From positions 1-8,690 of the forward strand of contig JAADFV010000045.1 in the NCBI GenBank assembly GCA_013152695.1: DNA of 8,690 nucleotides. The letters are read 5' to 3'. The notes under the pieces were generated by a model. The model did no database searches. It was not told the origin of the DNA and was given only the letters and a program-made list of their open reading frames with translations. Position 1 is the stretch's first letter. The number at the start of each line of letters is the position of its first letter. A program made the position numbers and the translations under genes. Origin of the DNA: Chloroflexota bacterium (lineage in GTDB: Bacteria; Chloroflexota; Anaerolineae; J102). This document shows positions 1-5,559 of the stretch, piece after piece.

Positions 1-2
1 AG

Positions 3-278
3 GAGAAAATATCTGAGTCGGCGGCCTTAGCGCAAGCGGCAGAAGCGGCAAAAAGCATTGCCGCCACTGCCTTAGATGTGGCAGTATCCCGCCTGGAAGT
101 GAAAGAGATCGAGGCCGTAACCTGGCCCGACACCTCTTTGGGCTGTCCGCAACCAGGCTATTTGTACGCGCAGGTGCTTACTCCTGGTTATAAAGTGGTG
201 CTCACAACGGATGAAAGGGAGGTCGAGGTGCATCTGGATGCCAGAGGACAGGGGGTCGTGTGCTCGACGGATGATTAG
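3..278 (+). CDS. 3' end of a protein with a small WPDxSLGCPQPG/TPGY C-terminal domain (5' partial)
   Basis: The reading frame is open from the left edge to a TAG stop, so only the last 91 residues are seen. The first 26 or so are alanine-rich and probably helical or a linker. They are followed by a compact domain of about 50 residues with the motifs TWPDTSLGCPQPG, YAQVLTPGYKVVL and a charged tail. I recognise this WPD.SLGCPQPG...Q..TPGY pattern as a short beta-rich module of unknown function, common at the C-termini of Chloroflexota and cyanobacterial proteins. Two cysteines are visible, one in LGCPQPG and one in VVCSTDD. A GTG at 78 could be read as a start, but the upstream frame is open and protein-like, so this is more likely the tail of a larger protein. 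Its stop interlocks with the stop of the convergent methyltransferase gene. The true function of the full protein cannot be told. Confidence 0.75.
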   Translation, partial: EKISESAALAQAAEAAKSIAATALDVAVSRLEVKEIEAVTWPDTSLGCPQPGYLYAQVLTPGYKVVLTTDEREVEVHLDARGQGVVCSTDD

Positions 279-1171
279 GCCAGGGCAGCCCGCGCCTCGG
301 CAATGCGTTGTTGCGCCAAAGTGATATATTCTTCTTTGATTTCGTAGCCAACATAATGGCGGCCTTGTTGCAAAGCAGCAATGGCCGTAGCCCCACTTCC
401 CATAAAGGGATCCAACACCACATCGCCTGCAAAGGTGTAAAGCTGAATTAGCCGGCGGGGAAGTTCTACGGGAAAGGGCGCCGGATGTCCCACACGTTTT
501 GCAGACACCGTGGGAAAAGTCCAGACACTTTTGGTGTACTCGAGGAACTCATCGCGACTGATGGTGCTTTCTTGCTGCCCACGTTCGCGGCGGAAGCGCC
601 CTTTGCTGTAGACAAGAATGTATTCGTGCACATCGCGAATGGTGGGGTTGCTGGCTGATTTCCAGCTGCCCCAGGCGGTTGAATTTCCGGCACTGGCCCC
701 TTTGTCCCAGATGATCTCGCCGCGCATCAGATAGCCTTCTTCGAGCATGATCTGGTTGATGAAGCTGCTCAGGGGAATGTATGGTTTTCGTCCGAGATTA
801 GCAACATTGATACAGGCGCGCCCGCCGGGAACCAAAACCCGGTAGGTTTCGCGAAAGACAGCACGTAGCAGATCCAGATATTCATCGAGGGTAAGGTCTT
901 GGTCGTATGTTTTGCGTGCGTTGTAGGGTGGCGAAGTGACCATGAGATGGATGCTGTTATCGGGAAGATCGTCCATGTGGCGACTATCCCCCAGGATGAC
1001 GTGATCCAGGGCAGTTACCGGTAAGGGCTGCTCGACATAAGGACTGCTATCTTCGCTTTGAGGCTGGTGCTGATAAAGACGGCTGGCATAGAAATGGCTG
1101 CTGTCGTGGCTAATACGCCCTTTACTGCCAAATGCCGAAGTGCGAGTGGAACGTTCCGAGGGCGCGGTCAT
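275..1171 (-). CDS. Beta-class site-specific DNA methyltransferase (N4-cytosine or N6-adenine)
   Basis: The gene encodes 298 aa. It is an S-adenosylmethionine-dependent amino-methyltransferase that would modify an exocyclic amine in a short DNA target. The motif order is the beta-class permutation: catalytic motif IV TSPPYN at residues 79-84, motif X region GHPAPFPVELPRRLI at about 228-242, and SAM-binding motif I DPFMGSG at 254-260. An S-P-P-Y catalytic motif, rather than DPPY, is usual for N4-cytosine enzymes, but adenine cannot be excluded. VILGDS at 58-63 is the usual entry to the domain, so the first 55 or so residues are a polar, Ser/Thr-rich extension. The ATG lies inside the upstream gene's stop (ATGA overlap), implying translational coupling to the PPOx-like gene. 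No restriction endonuclease is visible within the window, so it looks like an orphan methylase here, though the left neighbour is incomplete. Confidence 0.93.
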   Translation of the reverse strand: MTAPSERSTRTSAFGSKGRISHDSSHFYASRLYQHQPQSEDSSPYVEQPLPVTALDHVILGDSRHMDDLPDNSIHLMVTSPPYNARKTYDQDLTLDEYLDLLRAVFRETYRVLVPGGRACINVANLGRKPYIPLSSFINQIMLEEGYLMRGEIIWDKGASAGNSTAWGSWKSASNPTIRDVHEYILVYSKGRFRRERGQQESTISRDEFLEYTKSVWTFPTVSAKRVGHPAPFPVELPRRLIQLYTFAGDVVLDPFMGSGATAIAALQQGRHYVGYEIKEEYITLAQQRIAEARAALA

Positions 1172-1842
1172 GGTTTATCGTCAGGGGTGTCGGTGCTAAG
1201 CCACCGTAAAACGGTATCAGAAAGGGGGATGTCTGGAGCCAGATCGGGGGCGGGGATGGGGGCAAGCATCTGCTGGCGGATGGGTACGAGTCCCGCCCAC
1301 ACCGGCAGTTCGGTATCCTTTTTTTGATCGGCTGGCGGCCCTGAGCGTATTTTTGCCGTAGCACTTTCGATGAGAATATCGGCCACTGCGGTCGCATCCA
1401 GCTCTTTGTCCGAGGGCTGCCGTGCTTCGTCCCACCGTCCTGGGGTGAGATGTTCACTGATAATGCGCAAGGCACGCATCTTCTCGCTGCGAGTTTGTAG
1501 TAAGCGCCCCCGCCCAAACAACACGACCGAGCGGTAATTGACGGAGTGACTGAACATGGAGCGGGCAAGCACCAAACTATCGATCATGGCAATGGCAATG
1601 CTGACGGGGTGGCCGGCAGCGATGTGTTGCATGAGCCGGCTGTTCAGGGAACCGTGCATAAAGATGTGGTCGCCCGCACGGCCATGGTGGCTAGGAATCA
1701 CAAAGGGCTGGCCCTCAATTTCAAAGCCGACGAAGCAAAGCAGGGCTTCATCGATAATAGGGTAAATGGTCGCCCGGTCATAGTGACCGCGGGAGGGATG
1801 CCGCCGCAAACGGTTACGATCTGTTTTTGCAAATGAGGTCAT
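1168..1842 (-). CDS. Pyridoxamine 5'-phosphate oxidase-fold flavin-binding protein (Pyridox_ox_2 type)
   Basis: The gene encodes 224 aa from the ATG chosen here. The sequence follows the flavin-nucleotide-binding 'Pyridox_ox_2' family of split-barrel proteins: RHPSRGHYD at residues 14-22, VIPSHHGRAGDHIFMHGSLNSR at about 48-69, HSVNYRSVVLFG at 99-110, PGRW at 134-137 and AKIRSGPP at 163-170. Members are presumed FMN- or F420-type redox or binding proteins; substrates are mostly unknown. An in-frame TTG at 1875 would add 11 residues (MPVLYEHTIIL). I prefer the ATG at 1842 because the family usually begins a few residues before RHP; neither start has a convincing Shine-Dalgarno site. The stop overlaps the methyltransferase start by four bases, so the two are co-translated. 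The tail after about residue 185 is proline-rich and poorly conserved. The family call is firm; the reaction is not known. Confidence 0.9.
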   Translation of the reverse strand: MTSFAKTDRNRLRRHPSRGHYDRATIYPIIDEALLCFVGFEIEGQPFVIPSHHGRAGDHIFMHGSLNSRLMQHIAAGHPVSIAIAMIDSLVLARSMFSHSVNYRSVVLFGRGRLLQTRSEKMRALRIISEHLTPGRWDEARQPSDKELDATAVADILIESATAKIRSGPPADQKKDTELPVWAGLVPIRQQMLAPIPAPDLAPDIPLSDTVLRWLSTDTPDDKP

Positions 1843-1865
1843 GAGAATAATGGTGTGTTCATAGA

Positions 1866-1894
1866 GCACCGGCAAATCATAGATTCACCGGTGC
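1866..1894. repeat. Short inverted repeat upstream of the PPOx-like gene
   Basis: GCACCGG at 1866-1872 is matched by CCGGTGC at 1888-1894, with 15 bases between. The right arm lies within the self-complementary CACCGGTG at 1886-1893. In RNA this gives a 7-bp stem 24 bases before the chosen ATG of the PPOx-like gene and directly over the alternative TTG start. It could be a leader hairpin or an operator; no U-tract follows it, so it is not a typical terminator. Confidence 0.45.
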
Positions 1895-1938
1895 TAACGA
1901 GAGATTCTGTCTACTTGTGGGAGATAATGCTACATGAT

Positions 1939-2008
1939 TGTCAGCCTGAGTGAAGCGAAGAATCTCGCCTTTGTCGGCCGGAGATTCTTCACTCCGTTCA
2001 GAATGACA
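1939..2008. repeat. Long imperfect inverted repeat (dispersed REP/MITE-like element)
   Basis: The left arm 1939-1966 and the right arm 1981-2008 are inverted complements over 28 positions with about six mismatches, separated by 14 bases that include CGGCCG. Each arm reads outward as TGTCA...CTGA...GAAGAATCTC. I recognise this as a widespread intergenic repeat motif in Chloroflexota and some other phyla, which is recall and not a search. It sits between two leftward genes. A partial third copy may be present as GAGATTCTGTC near 1900. It may act as an mRNA-stabilising or terminating hairpin after the DUF35 gene, but it has no clear U-run. Confidence 0.7.
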
Positions 2009-2034
2009 TAGCTCTCTTTTTATACTTGACTGGG

Positions 2035-2580
2035 TTACGAAGTGGGAACAAAGTAGACGTCGGTGGGTTTGAGCTTGGCGTTGCGCAAGAATTTGGCCTC
2101 GACTTCCATGCCGATCCAGTCCAAAGAGGCCTCGAATGGGTCGACTCCCAGAAGACGGGTCAAAAGGAGGGTGTCAACGCCTTCGAATTCGATGAGGGCG
2201 AGAACGAAGGGGGTTTCGGGGAGGAATTCTTCGGAGCCAAAGTGACAAACGGTAAAGGCATGCACCCGGCCTTGTTGCGGTAGCTCCACCCACTCGGTTT
2301 CAGCGCCGTCGTACATGCCATGCCCGCGTGGAGTAGCGTAGGTGTACTCGCCACTGGCCTCGCGATTACCCAACAGGACTTTGTTGGTCAGGCCAGCAAA
2401 CCAGGGGCTGTCCTGGGCGTAGCTATGCAGATAGGTAATGCTGTAATCCTGTTCGATGCGGATGGGGCGCATGGCTTTGAGCCATTGCAGGGCTTCGGGT
2501 GTAAGTTCAGCAGGAAAAGGCAGGCCATGAACGATGGTTCCGCCCAGGGTTTCTTCACGTTTAGAGGGTTGTTTTGCCAT
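2035..2580 (-). CDS. DUF35 OB-fold protein, thiolase partner, with zinc ribbon lacking its cysteines
   Basis: The gene encodes 181 aa. DUF35 proteins pair with thiolase-like enzymes: an N-terminal helix docks on the thiolase, a rubredoxin-like zinc ribbon follows, and a C-terminal OB fold binds acyl-CoA. Here the N-terminal segment (LTPEALQWLKAMRPIRIEQ, about 26-44) is followed by the ribbon region at about 66-97 (KVLLGNREASGE...ATPRGHG...ETEWVEL) and an OB fold at about 98-181 (GRVHAFTV, LIEFEGVDTLLLTRLLG, GMEVEAKF). The family's two CxxC pairs are absent: E74/G77 and G88/D91 occupy the expected places, and the only cysteine is C112. The ATG at 2580 is chosen over an in-frame TTG at 2595 because AGAGGA (2587-2592) lies six bases upstream of it. 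It follows the thiolase gene by 42 nt, so the two are co-transcribed and probably form a complex. Confidence 0.85.
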   Translation of the reverse strand: MAKQPSKREETLGGTIVHGLPFPAELTPEALQWLKAMRPIRIEQDYSITYLHSYAQDSPWFAGLTNKVLLGNREASGEYTYATPRGHGMYDGAETEWVELPQQGRVHAFTVCHFGSEEFLPETPFVLALIEFEGVDTLLLTRLLGVDPFEASLDWIGMEVEAKFLRNAKLKPTDVYFVPTS

Positions 2581-2622
2581 GATTGATCCTCTCAAGGGTG
2601 ATAATCGGCGCTTCCAGAAGCG

Positions 2623-3987
2623 TCAATCTTCTTTTTCGAGAATTGTAATGGTAACGTAGGTGCCGGTACCAGCGTGTGAGTGGGTGGCGCCACGGCGGGC
2701 ATTGGGTACTTGCAGGGTGGCGTCACCAAAGTGTTTGGCGATGGTGCCTTGTAATTGCCAGATGGCAAATACGTTTTGCATGAGACCGGTGGCGCCTACA
2801 GGATGACCACAGGCGATGAGGCCGCCGGAGGGATTCACGGGGCATTCGGGCTCATCCGGGAGGTCGAGGCCATAATCGACGTTTGGCATAAAAGCCTTAC
2901 CCGAGGTGGCAAAGGGGCCGCCTTCGCCGTAACGGCATAAGCCCATGTCTTCGTAGGTTTGCACTTCGGAGCTGGTATAGGCGTCATGGAGCTCGATGAA
3001 ATCAAGTTCATGCAAAGGATCCACGATATTTGCCTGTTTGTAGGCCATGTTCCCGGCAGTGCGTCCGGCCCGGAAGCTATGGATGCCGGGATAACGGGTG
3101 CCGTGTTCCCACAAACGGCGGTAATAAGCCCTGGTTTCGTCAGAATCCTGTTCCTGCTGGGTGGCATAGTCGCGCATGAATGTGTCGTAATCGAGATGAG
3201 GACGGTCGGACATACGCATGGCGTCGGTGCCACGGCCAATACCCGTTACTTTGACAAGAGGACGGGGAATCACGGCCCCGGCAGCTTCGAGCTTGCGTAA
3301 ACCTTGTTCCGAGCAGAGGATAGTTGCGGCGGCGCCATCAGACATGACGCAGATATCCATGCGGGTAAGGGGCCACGCTACCATGGGCGATTTTCGCACA
3401 TCCTCCAGGGTGATACGCTGACGCTTTTGCGCATAGGGGTTGTGATAGGCATTGCGATAGTTTTTGACAGCAACGTGATCCAATTGTGCGACCGTAGTGC
3501 CGAATTCTTTCATGTGACGGGTAACCATCATGGCATAATAGCCGGAATAGAACCCGCCCACAGGGTAATCGAAGCTGACATCCGAGGCTAAGGCGATGAA
3601 CTCATTGCCTTTCCATGTTTCTACATGGCTCATCGTCTCGAAGCCATAGGCCAAACACACATCCATGTGGCCGCTGGCAATATTTTTCCAGGCCTCTTGG
3701 AAACACAGACCGCCGGTCGCACCTCCCCCCTCCACACGGTGACTGGGCTTAGGGCACAACCCCAGATAATCCTGGACCATAATTCCCGCCATGAGCTGCC
3801 GGGTAAAATGATCGCTGAAATAGCTGGCTACTGAGCCATCCACCACGCTGATGAAGTCTTGGTGTTCCAGGCCGATGTCAGCGATTGCATAATCATACGC
3901 TTCTTTCACAATGGCCGGGAATGTCTTATCCGGGCGAGCCTTGGCAAATTTGCTGACGCCGCCGGAAATTGCATAAACAGGGCGCAT
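2623..3987 (-). CDS. Thiolase-like acyl-CoA enzyme lacking the nucleophilic cysteine (SCP-x/Ltp2-like)
   Basis: The gene encodes 454 aa. The protein belongs to the thiolase superfamily, in the SCP-x-like branch that works with DUF35 partners. Visible blocks are RVEGGGATGGLCFQEAW (about 84-100), LTRMDICVMSDGAAA (about 207-221), ELHDAYTSSEVQTYEDMGLC (about 332-351) and NPSGGLIACGHPVGATG (385-401). The HDAYT and GHP histidines (H334, H395) are kept. In ordinary thiolases the first block reads VE.xCASG with the nucleophilic Cys; here Gly89 stands there, and the nearest cysteine, C95, is six residues on. About 40 residues between 270 and 325 look longer than usual. The start is firm: AAGGAGG (3994-4000 on the other strand) lies six bases from the ATG, so the 37 residues that an in-frame upstream extension would add are excluded. 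Thiolytic chemistry is doubtful; retro-aldol cleavage, as in steroid side-chain lyases of this family, is an alternative. Confidence 0.9.
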   Translation of the reverse strand: MRPVYAISGGVSKFAKARPDKTFPAIVKEAYDYAIADIGLEHQDFISVVDGSVASYFSDHFTRQLMAGIMVQDYLGLCPKPSHRVEGGGATGGLCFQEAWKNIASGHMDVCLAYGFETMSHVETWKGNEFIALASDVSFDYPVGGFYSGYYAMMVTRHMKEFGTTVAQLDHVAVKNYRNAYHNPYAQKRQRITLEDVRKSPMVAWPLTRMDICVMSDGAAATILCSEQGLRKLEAAGAVIPRPLVKVTGIGRGTDAMRMSDRPHLDYDTFMRDYATQQEQDSDETRAYYRRLWEHGTRYPGIHSFRAGRTAGNMAYKQANIVDPLHELDFIELHDAYTSSEVQTYEDMGLCRYGEGGPFATSGKAFMPNVDYGLDLPDEPECPVNPSGGLIACGHPVGATGLMQNVFAIWQLQGTIAKHFGDATLQVPNARRGATHSHAGTGTYVTITILEKED

Positions 3988-4135
3988 GCCGAACCTCCTT
4001 GTCTGAGCGCTATGTGGTTGGAAAAGGTGAACGTAGGGTTGGAATGGTGTGGGTAGATGCCATAATGCCAGACACCTCGATGGCGGGGAACTATCCAACC
4101 CGAATGTGAGGGACTCATCCAGTTAGATATCAATC
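3988..4135 (-). other. Leader of the thiolase operon, with possible pseudoknot at 4036-4101
   Basis: This stretch has no gene and would be the leader of about 150 nt made from the 4145-4174 promoter. Read on the minus strand, an 8-bp closing stem GGGTTGGA (4101-4094) with TCCAACCC (4043-4036) encloses two crossing 5-bp pairings: GCCAT (4084-4080) with ATGGC (4063-4059), and GGTGT (4077-4073) with ACACC (4050-4046). Together they would form an H-type pseudoknot inside a closing helix, an arrangement seen in some riboswitches. I do not recognise a known riboswitch class. The pairings are perfect but short and could be chance. The Shine-Dalgarno site lies 35 nt beyond the structure. Confidence 0.35.
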
Positions 4136-4180
4136 CCCAGATAAAGCATAACGGTGATGGCTTATGCTTGTCAATCTGGG
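4136..4180. repeat. Large palindrome overlapping the thiolase operon promoter (candidate operator)
   Basis: The outer arms CCCAGAT (4136-4142) and ATCTGGG (4174-4180) match perfectly, as do the inner arms AAGCATAA (4144-4151) and TTATGCTT (4162-4169). The centre is ten bases, with a one-base and a four-base interruption between arms. Total paired length is 15 bp. The inner left arm contains the -10 element and the right outer arm abuts the -35 element of a minus-strand promoter. A dimeric repressor here would block polymerase, so an operator is the simplest reading. No U-run follows on either strand, so it is not a typical terminator. Confidence 0.6.
4145..4174 (-). promoter_or_regulatory. 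Sigma70-type promoter for the thiolase-DUF35 operon
   Basis: On the minus strand TTGACA (4174-4169, perfect -35) is followed after 18 bases by TATGCT (4150-4145, four of six -10 bases). The predicted start of transcription is near 4138, giving a leader of about 150 nt before the thiolase ATG. Both hexamers lie within the palindrome 4136-4180, which suggests repressor control. Confidence 0.6.
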
Positions 4181-4219
4181 CGATTGTTCTGAGCTGCCTT
4201 TTCACACTTGATCATGCTA

Positions 4220-4274
4220 AATTGGGAAGTCAAGAGGCAGGGCTGTCCTGAAGCCATTCTCCGACTCCCCAATT
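4220..4274. repeat. Imperfect inverted repeat in the divergent intergenic region
   Basis: AATTGGGAAGTC (4220-4231) pairs with GACTCCCCAATT (4263-4274) with one mismatch, across 31 bases that hold a further CAGG/CCTG pair. The rest of 4181-4476 contains no gene I can support. Words such as GTCAAG, GTCCTGA and CTCCG recur in the same order at 4229-4263 and 4287-4325, as if an old imperfect duplication were present. Function is unknown; it could terminate or insulate between the divergent units or be a decayed repeat element. Confidence 0.35.
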
Positions 4275-4476
4275 CCAAATTAGGCGGTCAAGGCTGGTTC
4301 GTCCTGACGGGGAGCAATTTCTCCGCAAGGCTTTGTCCTCGCCAACAAGCACAGATCCGGTAAAGGTCGGAATGATTACGCACTCTTGGCGAAGTCGCGC
4401 GACCGCGTGCCAAGATTCTCGTTATATTTGGAATTACTGCTCCGGACACCTACCTACCGACGTCTCTAAATCCTCA

Positions 4477-4485
4477 TGTTATACT
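4477..4485 (+). promoter_or_regulatory. Extended -10 promoter for the YjeF_N (nnrE) gene
   Basis: TG, one base, then TATACT (4480-4485) makes an extended -10 element with five of six consensus bases. There is no good -35 at 16-18 bases, which extended -10 promoters tolerate. Transcription would start near 4492, 45 bases before the ATG at 4537. This argues against any coding use of the open frame upstream of that ATG. Confidence 0.5.
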
Positions 4486-4536
4486 GATAAACTCCAATCT
4501 ATCCAACATATTTTTTCCTCCAGCCAACGAACCTCC

Positions 4537-5346
4537 ATGTCTAGCGAAAAACCTCACCTGCAGGATGAGAGGCGCCGGCTCCCTTCCCCTGAAGGTATCC
4601 CCGCCTATGTTCCCACCATCCCCCCAACCATCGAACGTTCCTCCCTTCCTTTGCTCACTGCCGATCAGATGCGCGCAGTCGATCGCCTGATGATCGAAGA
4701 ATACCAAATCCTTCTCATTCAGATGATGGAGAATGCTGGCCGTAATTTGGCCGATCTGGCCGCGAGTATGCTCGGCGGCTCTTTGGCTGAGCGTGCCATC
4801 TTAGTTTTGGCAGGCCGGGGTAACAACGGCGGTGGGGGCCTGGTGGCAGGGCGGCATCTCAGCAATCGCGGCGCCGATGTCCAGGTGATTACTGCCTCTC
4901 CCTTCGATGCCTACAGCCAAATCCCCGCCCATCAGTTGCAAATTCTCCTGAACATGGGTGTTTCTGTATCGCCTCTCGAACAAGGTTGGGCTTTACCGGC
5001 CGCCGACCTGATCATCGACGCCATCGTTGGTTACGGCCTGCGGGGAAGCCCCCACGGCACCGTGGCCGACCTCATCCGCCTGGCCAACGGTCACCCCGCC
5101 CCCGTCCTCGCCCTCGACGCCCCTTCCGGTTTGGACACGACCAGCGGTGTCCCCTACGATCCTTGCGTGCAAGCAAGCGTCACCATGACGCTGGCCCTGC
5201 CCAAAACAGGCTTACTGGCAGCTCCCTCTCAGATTGTGGGAGACCTGTATCTGGCCGATATCAGCGTCCCTCCTGAGTTATACGATAGCCTGGGATTGGA
5301 TATTCCTCCCATTTTTACAGCAGGCCCGCTGCTGCATATCAGATAA
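4537..5346 (+). CDS. nnrE: YjeF_N domain protein, NAD(P)H-hydrate epimerase family
   Basis: The gene encodes 269 aa. The family interconverts R and S forms of damaged, hydrated NAD(P)H so that the S form can be repaired by a kinase-dehydratase. The Rossmann-like YjeF_N domain spans about 38-255: LTADQMRAVDRLMIEEY (40-56), MMENAGRNLADLA (63-75), AGRGNNGGGGLVAGRHL (92-108), IIDAIVGYGLRG (159-170) and LALDAPSGLDTTSG (191-204). There is no C-terminal kinase (NnrD) domain, so it is a single-domain form. Gly100 replaces the Asp of the usual NNGGDG motif and TT follows SGLD where DxG is more common, which marks a divergent subgroup. The first 36 residues are polar and proline-rich and unlike the family. 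The frame is open back to 4333, but an extended -10 promoter at 4477-4485 supports the ATG at 4537. No Shine-Dalgarno site is visible. Epimerase activity is inferred from family only. Confidence 0.85.
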   Translation: MSSEKPHLQDERRRLPSPEGIPAYVPTIPPTIERSSLPLLTADQMRAVDRLMIEEYQILLIQMMENAGRNLADLAASMLGGSLAERAILVLAGRGNNGGGGLVAGRHLSNRGADVQVITASPFDAYSQIPAHQLQILLNMGVSVSPLEQGWALPAADLIIDAIVGYGLRGSPHGTVADLIRLANGHPAPVLALDAPSGLDTTSGVPYDPCVQASVTMTLALPKTGLLAAPSQIVGDLYLADISVPPELYDSLGLDIPPIFTAGPLLHIR

Positions 5347-5461
5347 TGGGAGGAGGAAGAAAGAATGCAGAAGTCGGAGGGAGGAGATTTTCCGTATGCG
5401 AGTACTCAAGGCGATGATTAAGGCGCTTCGACCATCGAATTCCGACTATTCTGGTAGTAAA

Positions 5462-5479
5462 CTGACATGGGAATGTCAG
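5462..5479. repeat. Perfect short palindrome upstream of yugP -10 box
   Basis: CTGACAT (5462-5468) and ATGTCAG (5473-5479) form perfect 7-base arms around GGGA. The centre is about 52 bases before the start of transcription predicted from the -10 box at 5511, a position typical of an activator site. It could instead be a weak 3' hairpin for the upstream gene, but no U-run follows. The purine-rich stretch 5347-5400 before it holds no gene that I can support. Confidence 0.4.
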
Positions 5480-5510
5480 CTCCTGGTCACGTATTTTATC
5501 ACCGTTAAGG

Positions 5511-5516
5511 TATAAT
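5511..5516 (+). promoter_or_regulatory. -10 element (TATAAT) for the yugP-like gene
   Basis: The hexamer is the exact sigma70 consensus. The region 16-18 bases upstream shows no convincing -35, so the promoter may depend on an activator, perhaps binding the palindrome at 5462-5479. The implied leader is about 120 nt, from near 5523 to the ATG at 5645. Confidence 0.5.
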
Positions 5517-5542
5517 GGAGTATCATCATGCTTGTCGCAATC

Positions 5543-5559
5543 AGTTCTAATGCAGAACT
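5543..5559 (+). other. Hairpin in the yugP leader
   Basis: AGTTCT (5543-5548) and AGAACT (5554-5559) form a perfect 6-bp stem with a five-base loop AATGC, within the predicted 5' untranslated leader and about 70 bases before the Shine-Dalgarno site. Role unknown; it may simply affect mRNA stability. Confidence 0.3.

Noticed and set aside
1122..1568. 148-codon minus-strand frame overlapping the PPOx and methylase genes
   Set aside because: It is low-complexity and Cys/Pro-rich, in a different frame from two well-recognised genes.
1939..2008. Reading the long inverted repeat as an intrinsic terminator
   Set aside because: The arms are mismatched and no T-run follows on the leftward strand; a dispersed repeat fits better.
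2835..3300. Long open frames on both strands within the thiolase gene
   Set aside because: They are shadow frames of a clearly conserved coding sequence, with no family signal.
3988..4098. 37-residue extension of the thiolase frame
   Set aside because: AAGGAGG six bases before the ATG at 3987 fixes the start, and the extension is not thiolase-like.
4095..4125. Hammerhead-ribozyme-like core (CTGGATGAGTCCC on the minus strand)
   Set aside because: The core should read CUGAUGA and be followed after stem II by GAAA; there is an extra G and no GAAA after GGG, so it is a chance resemblance.
4333..4536. Upstream extension of the YjeF_N frame by 68 residues
   Set aside because: The translated segment is Ser/Thr/Cys-rich and unlike the family, and an extended -10 promoter at 4477-4485 lies within it.
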